A stretch of 64,000 nt of DNA from an uncultured Bacteroidales bacterium (lineage in GTDB: Bacteria > Bacteroidota > Bacteroidia > Bacteroidales > UBA932): assembly GCA_944326365.1 (NCBI GenBank), contig CALVDR010000001.1, positions 186,001 to 250,000 of the forward strand, in the 5' to 3' direction. Made by a program: the position numbers and the translations under genes. This document shows positions 1-10,550 of the stretch, piece by piece. The notes beneath the pieces were generated by a model that was not told the origin of the DNA, did no database searches, and saw only the letters and a program-made list of their open reading frames with translations. Every line of letters begins with the position of its first letter. Position 1 is the first letter of the stretch.

Positions 1-117
1 ATGAAAAGAACGGAGTGAATTTCAGATAATTCGTCGAGCCGATGTTAAAATCGGGACGAATTTTCAGATCGGGAGGCGGTGCGTGACCGCCGCACGGAAA
101 GATTGGAGGTTTTGATT

Positions 118-960
118 ATGAAAAAGATCATTGTATTGGCGATAGCCGTACTGATGCCTGTAATCATGTCGGCGCAGGCTCAGGTCAACACGAAAAAAGT
201 GAAGATCGAGGATTTCACGGAGAAAACGACCAAGGTGGTGCTGACAGGCAACATATTCTTCGACCAGTCCCTGAAGGACGAGGTGCAGAACAGATGGAGG
301 ATTTCCCCGTTCGAGTTCTGTACCCTGAAAGAGTTCGAGCAGCTGAAAACTGATGACAGCTATTATTTTCTGATGACTGTGAAAGGGCAGTTCAGGAAGG
401 AGGCCAGGCCGGGGCTCACCATGCTTTCGGTAATGAAAGGCGGGGCGGCTGCCGAAAAGGGCATAAGCAAGATGCTGGACGTAGTGACTGTCCCTGTCAT
501 GTCCACGGACGATCCGTCCGGCAGGGAATTCGTCTTCCTGCCGGCTCTGCTGGATATCATCCAGGAGCACATACTCCGCTCCATGGAGACAGATGTAGCC
601 GGATATTCCGGTCTGAGCAGCAGCAACATGGACATAAGTGAAGCCGAAACGAAAGACATCATCATGGCTGAGGAAGACCTCGCGGACGGCATATCCGAAG
701 AAGAACTTGAAAGTCTTGAGGCAGACGGAATATATGTAGCCGATACCGACACTGTAGACGAAATGATGATGAGCCATACTCCGAACGCCGTACTCAGCTA
801 TACGGTCTATCCTGCGGATAAGGCTGCCGGATCATTCTGCTACAAGATGCTGATAGACGCACAGACCCACAAACTGTATTATTTCAGAAAGCACAGGCTG
901 TCGAAGAAGTTCGGTGCAGGATTCCTGCCGGAAGACCTGTACCGTATAGCGGAAAGATAG
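118..960 (+). CDS. Exported hypothetical protein
   Basis: A 280-residue protein with a clear signal peptide (MKKIIVLAIAVLMPVIMSAQ, cut expected near residue 20), so it is probably periplasmic or outer-membrane associated. I chose the ATG at 118 because it begins the signal peptide and follows a GGAGG-like stretch; the frame is open upstream to 79. The middle (about residues 150-215) is acidic and Asp/Glu rich, and the C-terminal third is basic. I see no catalytic motif and do not recognise a family. The M16 peptidase gene begins 52 bases downstream on the same strand, so the two may be co-transcribed. The function is unknown. Confidence 0.75.
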   Translation: MKKIIVLAIAVLMPVIMSAQAQVNTKKVKIEDFTEKTTKVVLTGNIFFDQSLKDEVQNRWRISPFEFCTLKEFEQLKTDDSYYFLMTVKGQFRKEARPGLTMLSVMKGGAAAEKGISKMLDVVTVPVMSTDDPSGREFVFLPALLDIIQEHILRSMETDVAGYSGLSSSNMDISEAETKDIIMAEEDLADGISEEELESLEADGIYVADTDTVDEMMMSHTPNAVLSYTVYPADKAAGSFCYKMLIDAQTHKLYYFRKHRLSKKFGAGFLPEDLYRIAER

Positions 961-1012
961 ACTCAGTATACATGGTTTCCAGATTAAAGAGAGATTTCGG
1001 AGAATTTGCAGA

Positions 1013-2281
1013 ATGCTATACGGGAAAACAGACTGCGGTCTGCAGTACGCAGTGAAAAGGACTGGCTCGGCTGCTGCATATTGCGCGTTAAGCATAAAAT
1101 GCGGGACACGCGATGAGGAAGGCTACCACTCGGGACTGGCGCATTTCACGGAACATACCATATTCAAGGGTACGGAAAAGAAAAGCGCGTCAGTGATCAA
1201 CGGCTATCTGGACAGGCTTGGAGGCGAACTGAACGCCTTCACCACTAAAGAAGAAATCGTACTCCACGCCACCGTTCTGAAAGAGGACCTGCCGAAAGCG
1301 GCGAACCTTCTCTTCGAACTGGCCACATCAGCCACATTCCCCGAAGCAGAAGTCAACATCGAAAAGGGTGTCGTGATAGACGAGATCAACTCCTACAAGG
1401 ACTCACCGGCCGAAGATGTCTACGACAAGTTCGAGGAAATGATTTTTTCGGGACACCCTCTGGCAGCCCCGATCCTCGGCACCAGCTCATCCGTAAAGAA
1501 GATAGACAGGGCCGAACTGCTGGAATTCACGTCCGGGAAATTCACTCCGGAGCGGATGGCCTTCAGTGTCGTGGCCGACATCGATGAAAAAAAGATGGAG
1601 AAGTTTGCCGGCAAGCTGGCCGCAAAATGGTTTCATGGAAGCAGGACATCTTCGTATGAAGAATGCGAGGACGCCGGCGTCAGGAATGCATGCGGGGCCA
1701 GGATGAATCTCAGAAGACCCCAGCCCGTACGGTTCGACAAGACGGTGAACAAGAAGAACCATCAGGTGAACTGCGTCATCGGAAACCTCGCCCCGTCGCT
1801 TTACGAGGAGAAGGAAAGGGTGGCCACGATACTGATGTGCAACATCCTCGGAGGACCTGCCAGCAATTCCATACTCAACTATGAACTCAGAGAAAAGAAC
1901 GGATGGGTCTATGGTGTGGAATGCGCTTATACCCAGTATTCCGACAGCGGAATCGTGGCTATCAGCCTGGGGTGCGACAAGGAAAACCTGGAAAAATGCG
2001 ACAGGGTCATCGCCAGGGAGGTGAAGAAACTTCAGACAGTCCTGCTGTCACCTTCCCGTCTGGCCGCTGCGAAGAAACAGTTCCTGGGTCAGATGGCCAT
2101 AAGTTCGGACAACGGAGAGACACAGTGTCTGGCCATGGGAAAGAGCCTGCTTGCCTACGGAAGAGTCCTGTCTGACGAAAATACCAGAGAAAAGATAGAA
2201 AGCGTGACTGCCGAAGAAATCAGGGATGCAGCGAGAGCCGTGTTCGACGAGACGTCTCTGTGCAGGCTTGTATTCTTATAA
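1013..2281 (+). CDS. M16 family zinc metallopeptidase (insulinase/processing peptidase type)
   Basis: A 422-residue protein with the inverted zinc motif HFTEH at residues 44-48. A third zinc ligand is expected at Glu124, 76 residues later as is usual for M16, inside the VVIDEI segment. The second half matches the inactive M16 C-domain (the ELREKNGWVYGVECAY region around residue 290). No signal peptide is visible, so it is predicted to be cytoplasmic. Enzymes of this type degrade small peptides or process precursors; the substrate here cannot be read from sequence. It is followed 45 bases later by an O-methyltransferase on the same strand, suggesting one transcript. Confidence 0.88.
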   Translation: MLYGKTDCGLQYAVKRTGSAAAYCALSIKCGTRDEEGYHSGLAHFTEHTIFKGTEKKSASVINGYLDRLGGELNAFTTKEEIVLHATVLKEDLPKAANLLFELATSATFPEAEVNIEKGVVIDEINSYKDSPAEDVYDKFEEMIFSGHPLAAPILGTSSSVKKIDRAELLEFTSGKFTPERMAFSVVADIDEKKMEKFAGKLAAKWFHGSRTSSYEECEDAGVRNACGARMNLRRPQPVRFDKTVNKKNHQVNCVIGNLAPSLYEEKERVATILMCNILGGPASNSILNYELREKNGWVYGVECAYTQYSDSGIVAISLGCDKENLEKCDRVIAREVKKLQTVLLSPSRLAAAKKQFLGQMAISSDNGETQCLAMGKSLLAYGRVLSDENTREKIESVTAEEIRDAARAVFDETSLCRLVFL

Positions 2282-2326
2282 AACCGGCCGCAAGCTACAG
2301 ACAGCGGTCTGAAAAATGCAGAGACA

Positions 2327-2986
2327 ATGAAAGATATCGGTGAATACATAGCGGAACATTCGACGAGGGAGACCGAGGCTCTGGAATGGATAAAGAAACA
2401 GACCCATATCCGGACGAATCATGCCAGAATGCTCACAGGAGCGGTGCAGGGACGGTTCCTGAAGATGCTGGCGGAAGCGGTCTCCCCGCGGAACATATTG
2501 GAAATCGGGACATTTACCGGATACTCTGCCGTGTGCCTCGCGATGGCATTGCCCGGAGACGGGCACCTGGATACCCTTGAAATAAACGACGAACTGGAAG
2601 ATCTGATTACGGAAGGGTTCGCGAGGGCCGGAGTGGCGGAAAAGATCAGTCTGGTCATAGGTGACGCGAAGGAAAGTCTGGCACGGCTGCGGAAAGAGAT
2701 TCTGGAAGACGGGACAAGGCCGCTCTATGATCTGGTGTACATGGACGCGAACAAGAGGGAATATCCCGAGTATTACGATCTTGTGTTCGACATAGTGAAA
2801 CCTGGAGGTTACATCCTCGCAGACAATGTCCTGTGGGACGGAAAGGTATGCCGGGAGCCCCTGCCCCAGGACAGGCAGACCGTCGGCATAGCCACGTTCA
2901 ACGAGATGGCAGCACGCGATCCACGCGTCGAATCCGTCATCATTCCCGTCCGCGACGGCCTTAATTTCATCAGGAAAATCCGCTGA
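2327..2986 (+). CDS. Class I SAM-dependent O-methyltransferase
   Basis: A 219-residue protein of the bacterial catechol/caffeoyl-CoA O-methyltransferase type. Motif I is ILEIGTFTGYSAVCLA near residue 57, and the acidic metal/SAM segment is DLVYMDANKREYPEYY near residue 135. The length is normal for the family (210-230). The substrate is probably a small hydroxylated aromatic, but this cannot be settled here. It ends 28 bases before the convergent murA stop, with no clear terminator between them. Confidence 0.85.
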   Translation: MKDIGEYIAEHSTRETEALEWIKKQTHIRTNHARMLTGAVQGRFLKMLAEAVSPRNILEIGTFTGYSAVCLAMALPGDGHLDTLEINDELEDLITEGFARAGVAEKISLVIGDAKESLARLRKEILEDGTRPLYDLVYMDANKREYPEYYDLVFDIVKPGGYILADNVLWDGKVCREPLPQDRQTVGIATFNEMAARDPRVESVIIPVRDGLNFIRKIR

Positions 2987-3014
2987 CCGGAACTATCCCT
3001 CATCTGATACGGGA

Positions 3015-4328
3015 TTACTGGCGGGCTATGTGGGCGCCGAGGGCGTTCAGCCGCAGGTCGATGTCTTCGTATCCGCGGTCTATCTGCTCTATGTTTCCGA
3101 TGACGCTGGTCCCTCGTGCCGACATGGCGGCTATAAGCAAGGCTATACCGGCACGGATGTCAGGAGAAAGCATGTTGTTCGCACGCAGCTGGAACTTGTG
3201 GTCGTGGCCTATGACCACAGCCCTGTGGGGATCACACAGTAGTATCTGGGCCCCCATGTCTATAAGATGGTCCACGAAGAAAAGCCTGCTCTCGAACATT
3301 TTCTGATGGATAAGTACACTGCCGCGACACTGGGTGGCCACAACGAGCATCACGCTCAGAAGGTCCGGAGTGAGTCCCGGCCACGGAGCATCGGCTATCG
3401 TCATGATGGATCCGTCCAGGAAGGACTCTATCACGTAGCTCTCCTGTTCCGGCACGAAAATATCATCGCCCCTCTGCTCCAGGTTCACACCCAGCCTGCG
3501 GAAAGACTCCGGTATGATACCGAGATCCCCGAACGATACGTCCTTGATGGTGATGGAACTCCTGTTCATAGCCGCCATGCCTATGAAACTGCCTATCTCT
3601 ATCATGTCCGGAAGAATCGCATGCACAGCGCCGTGAAGTTCAGACACCCCAGTGACAGTCAGCAGATTCGAGCCTATACCCTCTATGTCGGCACCCATTC
3701 TCACAAGCATGCGGCTCAACTGCTGGACATACGGTTCGCAGGCAGCGTTGTATATCACGGTCTTGCCTTCTGCAAGGACTGCAGCCATCAGGATATTCGC
3801 AGTACCCGTCACCGAAGCCTCGTCGAGCAGCATGTACGAACCTTTCAGATGAGTTCCTGCCGGAATATGCAGATAATATGCTTTCATCTGCTGGTCATAA
3901 TGCAGGGAAGCGCCGAGATTCTGCATTCCCGTAATATGGGTATCCACCCTCCGCCGTCCGATCTTGTCTCCTCCCGGTTTCGGGAAATATGCATGCCCGA
4001 ATCTGGCCAGAAGCGGTCCGGTGATCATCACCGAGCCTCTGAGAGCCGCACACTTACGGACAAATTCCGGGCTTTCGACATAAGAAGTGTCTACATCGTC
4101 GGCCTGGAACGAGTATTTGCCCTTCTCCAGACGTTTCACTTTCACACCCATGCCCTCGAGGAGCATGATCAGGTTTCTGACATCGAGGATTTCCGGAATA
4201 TTCGATATGACGACCTCTTCCGAAGTGAGAAGGACGGCGCATATAACTTCCAGCGCTTCGTTCTTCGCACCCTGAGGCCTTATGGTGCCGGACAGTTTAT
4301 ATCCGCCTTCTATTACAAACGAACTCAT
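3015..4328 (-). CDS. murA: UDP-N-acetylglucosamine 1-carboxyvinyltransferase
   Basis: MurA transfers enolpyruvate from PEP to UDP-GlcNAc, the first committed step of peptidoglycan synthesis, in the cytoplasm. The 437-residue protein has the substrate motif AKNEALEV (Lys21-Glu region) and full EPSP-synthase-like repeats. The catalytic loop reads PKPGGDKIGRRRVDTH, so the usual Cys of the PGGC motif is Asp121. The Cys-to-Asp form is known in several bacteria and is intrinsically insensitive to fosfomycin. murB follows on the same strand (this gene starts 8 bases after the murB stop), so transcription runs metG-murB-murA. Confidence 0.97.
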   Translation of the reverse strand: MSSFVIEGGYKLSGTIRPQGAKNEALEVICAVLLTSEEVVISNIPEILDVRNLIMLLEGMGVKVKRLEKGKYSFQADDVDTSYVESPEFVRKCAALRGSVMITGPLLARFGHAYFPKPGGDKIGRRRVDTHITGMQNLGASLHYDQQMKAYYLHIPAGTHLKGSYMLLDEASVTGTANILMAAVLAEGKTVIYNAACEPYVQQLSRMLVRMGADIEGIGSNLLTVTGVSELHGAVHAILPDMIEIGSFIGMAAMNRSSITIKDVSFGDLGIIPESFRRLGVNLEQRGDDIFVPEQESYVIESFLDGSIMTIADAPWPGLTPDLLSVMLVVATQCRGSVLIHQKMFESRLFFVDHLIDMGAQILLCDPHRAVVIGHDHKFQLRANNMLSPDIRAGIALLIAAMSARGTSVIGNIEQIDRGYEDIDLRLNALGAHIARQ

Positions 4329-4335
4329 GACAAAT

Positions 4336-5427
4336 TCAGATATGTTCCACCTCCGGCTCCAGCCCGATACCGAAAAGGTTCAGGACCGAAGCCGCGATTT
4401 TTTTCTCCAGCGCCACTATTTCGCCAGGCAACGCCTTTCCGGTCAGATTCACCAGGACCAGAGGCTGTTTTTCATATACCCCGACATTCCCTTCCCTGTA
4501 GCCTTTCCATCCGCACTGGTCTATCAGCCAGGCAGCCGGTATCTTGACGAATCCCGAACCGGCATCGAAATGAGGCACTTCATAATCCTGCCCGTATTTC
4601 GACTTGGCATAATGCTCTACCTTTTCGTAGAAGATTTTCGGGACTACCGGGTTCTTGAAAAAACTTCCGGCGCTTCCTGTCTTCCCTGGGTCAGGCAATT
4701 TCGAATCCCTGATCCCGAGTATCACGGACCTTACCAGCGAAGGTGTCAGAGTCTCCTGTGAAGACTCTGACAATGCGTTCTCCACCGCACTCTTCACATG
4801 TCCGTATTCCAGACGCGGACCGCCTTCCGTCGAGAGACCGAAAACTACGGACGTGACTATGTACCTGCCCTTGGCAGACTGCTTGAATATAGAGTCACGG
4901 TATCCGTACTTGCATTCCTGCTGTCTGAAAGTCTTGATGGAACAGGTCACGGCATCAAAGCACCGCACTTCCCTGACCACATCCTTGAATTCCACCCCAT
5001 AGGCCCCTATGTTCTGGACCGCAGCCGCACCTGTCTCTCCCGGGATGCCCGAGAGATTCTCAGGGCCCCAGAGGCCGCGTTCCGCGCACCATGCACAGAA
5101 ATCGTCCCACAGAGTCCCTGCACCGACTTCCACCAGGACAGCGGCAGATCCGGGACCGTCCGCGTCATGGGCCGTCGTTCCGCATGGACGGATTTCGGAT
5201 ATGAACCTGATTCCCGAATGGAATACCGTACCAGGGAAATCCCCGGTGAACAGGATATTGCTGCCGCCTCCGATATGCAGGAAAGGCAGCGGCAGCCCAT
5301 GCTGTCTGCCGGATGAGAAGAACTCCACGAGTTCCTCCACGCTGCCGTATTCCACATAACAGGCGCAGGACACGTCCATACCGAACGTGTTCCGCTTTTT
5401 CAGGCTGTATGATTCTCTGATATCCAT
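4336..5427 (-). CDS. murB: UDP-N-acetylenolpyruvoylglucosamine reductase
   Basis: MurB reduces the enolpyruvyl product of MurA with NADPH and bound FAD to give UDP-MurNAc. This 363-residue protein shows the FAD-binding motif IGGGSNILF (around residue 52), the ENLSGIPGETGAAAVQNIGAYG segment, and the catalytic GSAGSFFKNPVV loop whose Ser donates a proton to the enol. The late Glu lies in the GNVGVYEKQPLVLVN region. It is the E. coli-like type I enzyme. It lies just upstream of murA, and metG precedes it by 48 bases, so consecutive cell-wall steps are expressed together. Confidence 0.96.
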   Translation of the reverse strand: MDIRESYSLKKRNTFGMDVSCACYVEYGSVEELVEFFSSGRQHGLPLPFLHIGGGSNILFTGDFPGTVFHSGIRFISEIRPCGTTAHDADGPGSAAVLVEVGAGTLWDDFCAWCAERGLWGPENLSGIPGETGAAAVQNIGAYGVEFKDVVREVRCFDAVTCSIKTFRQQECKYGYRDSIFKQSAKGRYIVTSVVFGLSTEGGPRLEYGHVKSAVENALSESSQETLTPSLVRSVILGIRDSKLPDPGKTGSAGSFFKNPVVPKIFYEKVEHYAKSKYGQDYEVPHFDAGSGFVKIPAAWLIDQCGWKGYREGNVGVYEKQPLVLVNLTGKALPGEIVALEKKIAASVLNLFGIGLEPEVEHI

Positions 5428-5475
5428 GATGAAAGCCGGATTAAGTTCGCAACGGCAGGCACTTGTCCATGGCCC

Positions 5476-7662
5476 CTATCCTATCTCCGCTCCGTTCGCC
5501 AGAGTCTCCTCAGGAGTGATGAAGCGCATCTTGCCGTCACCCTGACGGGCCATGAGGATCATGCCCTTGGACTCTATGCCGCGGATCTTCCGTGGCTGGA
5601 GATTCGCCAGAATGCATATCTGGCGGCCGAGCATCTGCTCCGGAGTATAGTATTCGGCTATGCCTGATACTATGGTTCTCTTGTCAATGCCTGTATCGAT
5701 GGTCAGTTTCAGCAGCTTGTCGGTCTTAGGCACCCTTTCGGCCTCCAGAACCGTGGCTGTCCTGATATCCATCTTCTCAAAGTCCTCGAAAGTGCATTCA
5801 GGCTTCTGCGGTGCGACCCTGTGCGCCTCCTCCTCATGGGCTGCAGCCTCATTGGCAGCCTTGGCTGCCTCCAGCTTGGCCACCTGGGCCTCAACTACGC
5901 TGTCCTCTATCTTGCTGAAAAGCAGCACGGCCTCTCCAAGCTGATGTCCTTCAGCCAGAATGGTTTCCGTACCGAGATCGTCCCATGACAGAACCGGTCT
6001 TTCCCCGCCGTCATGCCCGGACTCTCCGCACGGAACAGTATGCAGGGCAGCAGACTCACCTGCCTTGAAGATATTTTCACCGCAGGTACCTTCTTCTCCG
6101 GCGCGATGGTCGGTACCCGCCTTGATATCCACATTCAGGATATGACGGAGCCTTTCGGCAGAGAACGGAAGGAAAGGTTCGAAGACTATCGCCAGGTCAG
6201 CGCATATCTGCAGGGATACATTCAGAATGGAAGCCGTCCTGTCCATATCGGTCTTGGCCACTTTCCACGGCTCGGTGTCTGTCAGATACTTGTTTCCTAT
6301 ACGGGCGATGTTCATGGCCTCCTTGAGAGCCTCGCGGAATTTGTAGTGCGCGATATTGTCCTCCACAGCCTTTTTGAGGGCAGGAATCTGGGCCAGAGTC
6401 CCGGCATCGACCGGCTCAGGTTTCGCATTGGCAGGTACCCTGCCACCGAAATATTTGTGCGTCAGCACTACGGCGCGGTTCACGAAATTTCCGAGAATGG
6501 CAACGAGTTCGCTGTTGTTGCGGGCCTGGAAGTCCTTCCATGTGAAGTCGTTGTCCTTCGTCTCGGGAGCATTTGCGCATAGCACGTAACGGAGCACATC
6601 CTCCTGGCCGGGGAACTCCTCCAGATATTCGTTCAGCCATACGGCCCAGTTCTTCGAAGTGGAAATCTTGTTCCCTTCGAGGTTCAGGAACTCGTTCGCA
6701 GGGACATTGTCCGGCAGGACATAGCCGCCGTGGGCTTTCAGCATGGACGGGAAAACGATGCAATGGAAGACGATATTGTCCTTTCCTATGAAGTGGACGA
6801 GCTTCGTGTCTTCGGATTTCCACCATTTTTCCCAGCTGGACGGAAGAAGCTCGATGGTATTCGAGATATAGCCGATAGGGGCGTCGAACCACACATACAG
6901 CACCTTTCCTTCCGCACCCTCTACAGGCACAGGCACACCCCAGTCGAGATCGCGGCTCACGGCCCGCGGCTGCAGACCGCCGTCAATCCAGGATTTGCAC
7001 TGTCCGTAAACGTTCGAACGCCATTCCTTGTGGCCTTCGAGAATCCAGTCTTTCAGCCATGGTTCATACTGGTCCAGAGGCAGATACCAGTGTCTGGTCT
7101 TCTTCTTCACCGGCTGGCTTCCGCTCAGGGCTGATTTCGGATTTATCAGCTCGTCGGGACTGAGTGTGCTTCCGCATTTCTCGCACTGGTCTCCGTATGC
7201 ACCCTCGTTCCCGCATTTAGGGCAGGTACCCACGATATAGCGGTCTGCCAGAAAGGTCTTCGCTTCTTCATCATAGTACTGCTCGCTCTCTTTCTCGATG
7301 AATTTCCCGTCATCATAGAGTTTGCGGAAAAACTCCGCCGCGTTCCTGTGATGTATGTCTGATGTCGTCCTGGAATATATGTCGAAATTGATTCCGAGCC
7401 CTGCAAACGACTGTTTGATGATGCCGTGATATTTGTCCACCACATCCTGGGGCGTGCAGCCTTGCTTCCTGGCCTTGATGGTGATAGGCACACCATGCTC
7501 GTCCGAACCGCAGATGAAGAGCACGTCTTCCCCTCTCATCCTCAGATATCTGACATATATGTCCGCCGGCACGTAAACACCGGCAAGATGACCTATGTGC
7601 ACCGGTCCGTTGGCATACGGAAGCGCACAAGTCACCAATGTTCTCTTGTAATTCTTTTCCAT
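5476..7662 (-). CDS. metG: Methionine--tRNA ligase with C-terminal EMAP-II tRNA-binding domain
   Basis: This enzyme charges tRNA-Met in the cytoplasm. The 728-residue protein has the HIGH motif at 22-25, a zinc knuckle with Cys147, Cys150, Cys160 and Cys163, and the KMSKS-equivalent KISTSK at 332-337. An anticodon-binding helical domain follows, then an EMAP-II/Trbp111-like domain from about 620 ([18 protein letters not shown]) for dimerisation and tRNA binding. A Gly/Glu/His-rich stretch at about 512-557 has low complexity and looks like a lineage-specific insertion before the coiled linker. All catalytic motifs are intact. Confidence 0.97.
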   Translation of the reverse strand: MEKNYKRTLVTCALPYANGPVHIGHLAGVYVPADIYVRYLRMRGEDVLFICGSDEHGVPITIKARKQGCTPQDVVDKYHGIIKQSFAGLGINFDIYSRTTSDIHHRNAAEFFRKLYDDGKFIEKESEQYYDEEAKTFLADRYIVGTCPKCGNEGAYGDQCEKCGSTLSPDELINPKSALSGSQPVKKKTRHWYLPLDQYEPWLKDWILEGHKEWRSNVYGQCKSWIDGGLQPRAVSRDLDWGVPVPVEGAEGKVLYVWFDAPIGYISNTIELLPSSWEKWWKSEDTKLVHFIGKDNIVFHCIVFPSMLKAHGGYVLPDNVPANEFLNLEGNKISTSKNWAVWLNEYLEEFPGQEDVLRYVLCANAPETKDNDFTWKDFQARNNSELVAILGNFVNRAVVLTHKYFGGRVPANAKPEPVDAGTLAQIPALKKAVEDNIAHYKFREALKEAMNIARIGNKYLTDTEPWKVAKTDMDRTASILNVSLQICADLAIVFEPFLPFSAERLRHILNVDIKAGTDHRAGEEGTCGENIFKAGESAALHTVPCGESGHDGGERPVLSWDDLGTETILAEGHQLGEAVLLFSKIEDSVVEAQVAKLEAAKAANEAAAHEEEAHRVAPQKPECTFEDFEKMDIRTATVLEAERVPKTDKLLKLTIDTGIDKRTIVSGIAEYYTPEQMLGRQICILANLQPRKIRGIESKGMILMARQGDGKMRFITPEETLANGAEIG

Positions 7663-7692
7663 ATAGTTTTCTTTCTGTCTTTCCTTTTTCCT

Positions 7693-7774
7693 GCCTGCGG
7701 CAATGGATTTCCGCCTGCGGCAATGATGTCTCCGAACCGCACGATGTCCGCCGCCTCCATGCCTGCGGCAAATG
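7693..7774. repeat. Three short direct repeats (GCCTGCGGCAATG) in the dnaG-metG gap
   Basis: The 113-base gap upstream of metG contains GCCTGCGGCAATG at 7693-7705 and 7713-7725, and a variant with one extra A at 7761-7774. Spacings are 20 and 48 bases. No gene lies here. The role is unknown; it may be a slippage product or a binding site. Confidence 0.55.
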
Positions 7775-7775
7775 C

Positions 7776-9761
7776 CTAAACCCTTCCCAGCTTTCTGTTT
7801 ATCACCGTGCGGGCCTTGTTCAATGCGTTCATTTTCTCCAGTATACGGTTCTGCTCGTCAGGCCCTGCAGCTGCGGCAAGACTGACTGACAACTCCCTCG
7901 ACATCTTGTACAGGCGTTTGCTCTGATATGCCAGCAGGGATTTCGGTACAAAGATAATCAATTGTGTCGCAACAGATGTCAGCGACCTGCGATAATTCTC
8001 TACCGTAAGCAAATATTTGTCTATATGCAGGTCGGCCGCCACAGCGGCAATGTCGGGATCCTGGCTGTTCATGAGCCTGGTCTGTATCTGCGTCTGCGTC
8101 AGGCCCTGGTCATACAGTTCGAAGTATAGTTCATACACCTTCCTGTACGCACTGTTCGAAAACGACACGTCATCCGCAGCCAAAGCATTGTCTATGAATT
8201 CCGCTACGGTATCCGGTCTGTCATCAGGTATAAAATATTCGGAGTCGCGGTCAAATTCCAGCGGAGTCCGGCCGTTTTCGACGATGAATCCCAGAAGTTC
8301 CTTCTCGCACGGTGCCAGAAACGGGTCATCGAGTTTCACCACATCGGCGGCAGTGACTTGCTGGGCGGCAGGTGAAGGTTTCCCCTGATTCTCCCTTGCC
8401 AGTTCGGAAGCGAGCTCCTCCCGGCGGCGCTGCGTCTCGGCCTGCCGCCGCTCCTCCAGCAGCATATCCTCCCTGGTACGCCTGATACGCGAGAAAAGTA
8501 TGTCTGCCGAGATGTTGAACTTCCCGCTGCAAGTATCCGCATAGACGGAACGTTTCACAGGGTCCGGGATCATGGCCACGGTATCGGCTATGTCGTTTAT
8601 GAGATTGGCCTTTTTCAGCGGATCGTTTCCCGCCTCATCCAGCAGCATGTCGGTCTTGAAACCTATGAAGTCCTGCTCATGCGTTCCGATGAACGACTGC
8701 ACTTCTTCCAGAGTGTGTTTCCTGGAATAAGAGTCAGGGTCATCCCCGTCGGGAAGCAGGACCACCTTCACGTTCATGCCCTCTTTGAGAACCAGATTTA
8801 TTCCTCTGAGCGCCGCATGTATCCCGGCAGAATCCCCGTCATAAATGATGGTGACGTTCTGCGAATATTTCCGTATCAGACGTATCTGCTCCACAGTCAG
8901 GGATGTACCGCTTGAGGCCACCACATTGTGAATACCCAGCTGATACATGGAGATGACATCCAGATAACCTTCCACCAGAATGCACTTGTCCTGACGGACG
9001 ATTTCATTCCTGGCAAACCATATCCCGTACAGGGAGCGGCTCTTCACATAGATTTCCGTCTCCGGGGAATTCACATACTTGGCGACAGCCTTATCCGACC
9101 TGAGAGTCCTTCCTCCGAATGCGATGACGCGTCCCGAGGGGGAATGTATCGGAAACATGGCCCTCTCATAGAACCTGTCAGTCACCTTCCCGTCATCCCG
9201 CCTGTAGCACAGACCGGTATCTATAAGGAACTCTTCCTTGTATCCGGCCTTCCGCGCCGCATCGAGGAGAGACGTCCTGGATGAAAGGGACCAGCCGAGA
9301 CCGAATTTTTCGATAGTGGCGTCTTCCAGCCCCCTGGACTTGAAATAGGAATAGCCGATCCTGCCTTCTTCCGTCCCGAGACTGTCGTGGAAGAATTTTC
9401 CCGCAAACTCGGAGACCAGATACAGGCTTTCGGCATGCTGCCTGCTGGCAATCTCCTCGGCGGTTTCCTCTTTCTCCACTATTTCTATATGGTATTTCTT
9501 CGCCAGATACCTCAGAGCCTCGACATAGGTATAGCCTTCATGCTCCATGACGAAACCTACGGCAGTACCGGATTTTCCGCAGCCGAAACATTTGAAGATA
9601 CCCTTCGCCGGAGAGACATAGAAGGAAGGGGTCTTTTCGTTGTGAAACGGACAGCAGGCTATGAAATTCGCGCCCCGCCTCTTGAGAGAAACGAAGTCAC
9701 CCACCACATCCTCGATCTGGGCAGAGTCCAGTATTTTATCGACAGTTTCCCGCGGAATCAT
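7776..9761 (-). CDS. dnaG: DNA primase
   Basis: DnaG lays RNA primers for the replication fork. The 661-residue protein opens with a CHC2 zinc finger (Cys37, His40, Cys58, Cys61). The TOPRIM core follows ([17 protein letters not shown] near residue 260, [15 protein letters not shown] near 310), then a helical C-terminal region that would contact the DnaB helicase. The C-terminal domain shows little recognisable identity, as is common outside the Proteobacteria. The DUF308 gene upstream on the same strand ends 10 bases before this start, so they may share a transcript. Confidence 0.96.
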   Translation of the reverse strand: MIPRETVDKILDSAQIEDVVGDFVSLKRRGANFIACCPFHNEKTPSFYVSPAKGIFKCFGCGKSGTAVGFVMEHEGYTYVEALRYLAKKYHIEIVEKEETAEEIASRQHAESLYLVSEFAGKFFHDSLGTEEGRIGYSYFKSRGLEDATIEKFGLGWSLSSRTSLLDAARKAGYKEEFLIDTGLCYRRDDGKVTDRFYERAMFPIHSPSGRVIAFGGRTLRSDKAVAKYVNSPETEIYVKSRSLYGIWFARNEIVRQDKCILVEGYLDVISMYQLGIHNVVASSGTSLTVEQIRLIRKYSQNVTIIYDGDSAGIHAALRGINLVLKEGMNVKVVLLPDGDDPDSYSRKHTLEEVQSFIGTHEQDFIGFKTDMLLDEAGNDPLKKANLINDIADTVAMIPDPVKRSVYADTCSGKFNISADILFSRIRRTREDMLLEERRQAETQRRREELASELARENQGKPSPAAQQVTAADVVKLDDPFLAPCEKELLGFIVENGRTPLEFDRDSEYFIPDDRPDTVAEFIDNALAADDVSFSNSAYRKVYELYFELYDQGLTQTQIQTRLMNSQDPDIAAVAADLHIDKYLLTVENYRRSLTSVATQLIIFVPKSLLAYQSKRLYKMSRELSVSLAAAAGPDEQNRILEKMNALNKARTVINRKLGRV

Positions 9762-9771
9762 CTTCCGGACA

Positions 9772-10422
9772 TCACTTATCCTCGTCTACTTTCCGGAAAT
9801 CGGCATCCCTGGCATCGCTGAAATCTATTCCGGAATCCTTGCCTTCGCCCGAGCGCTTTCCGTCAGAGGACGGGAACTTGATCTCATACTCTTTCATGGC
9901 CCTGGCCATCTTCCATGATGCGAACAGCTCCGACAGACCGTAGATCAGGATCGCTATGCCGGCGACCAGAGTCATGGTAGATGCAGCATCGAAAGGGTCG
10001 AACAGAAGCAGCACGCCGCCGCCCGCACAGATGACCGGAAGCAGGAACGACCAGGCGGTGACAGGGACGAAAGCCGAGGCACTGATCATGGCGGCTATCT
10101 GGAATATGCCGAAGATCAGCAGGGCCACTCCTATCAGGATGATGACGAAGCTGGCTACCACATCAGGGAAAACGAAGAGCAGGACACCTATGAGGATATC
10201 CACTATGGTATTGAATACCAGCAGTCCGAGTCCGCCGTTCCGGCGGTTCGCCACACCGTATGCCAGAGATACTATGCCTGACGCTATCATGATCGCAGCG
10301 ATGACCTTCACCAGGAAGATAAGGGAAGTTTCCGGCTTGAAAACCATGATACAGCCTATCAGGACTGCGATGGCGGCTCTGATCCAGCCGCTGAACCTAT
10401 TTCTGAATCCGAATGTAATCAT
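9772..10422 (-). CDS. DUF308 / HdeD-like multi-pass membrane protein
   Basis: A 216-residue protein with about six hydrophobic segments over residues 12-175 (for example AAIAVLIGCIMVF and AIMIASGIVSLAYGV), followed by a charged, soluble Lys/Asp-rich tail. This is the architecture of the DUF308/HdeD family of inner-membrane proteins, some linked to acid stress but without a settled function. A -7 box lies 27 bases upstream of the start (10449-10456), so this gene probably leads a transcript that continues into dnaG. Confidence 0.8.
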   Translation of the reverse strand: MITFGFRNRFSGWIRAAIAVLIGCIMVFKPETSLIFLVKVIAAIMIASGIVSLAYGVANRRNGGLGLLVFNTIVDILIGVLLFVFPDVVASFVIILIGVALLIFGIFQIAAMISASAFVPVTAWSFLLPVICAGGGVLLLFDPFDAASTMTLVAGIAILIYGLSELFASWKMARAMKEYEIKFPSSDGKRSGEGKDSGIDFSDARDADFRKVDEDK

Positions 10423-10448
10423 AACAGAATTCTCATTTTAATGAATTA

Positions 10449-10456
10449 CAAAAATA
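10449..10456 (-). promoter_or_regulatory. Predicted Bacteroidota -7 box for the DUF308-dnaG transcript
   Basis: Reads TATTTTTG on the minus strand, matching TAnnTTTG, 27 bases upstream of the start codon. On the plus strand a near match (TAATTTCG at 10470-10477) could serve fhs. Confidence 0.45.
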
Positions 10457-10550
10457 CAAATAATTTTAGTAATTTCGCCACTTTATTGGAACTGTTTGGC
10501 CCAGCCCGGGATACGGCTGTTACCGGGCGGCCGGCATCAAAAGAAGAACA

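Noticed and set aside
1..18. ATG AAA AGA ACG GAG TGA at the window start
   Set aside because: Only five codons; it may be the tail of an upstream gene, but nothing can be supported.
3267..4547. A 426-residue open frame on the plus strand opposite murA
   Set aside because: murA on the minus strand has all family motifs; the plus frame has no recognisable domain and is the antisense shadow of a GC-rich gene.
10504..10528. A folate-type riboswitch before fhs
   Set aside because: Only a 6-bp hairpin is seen; no conserved aptamer core.
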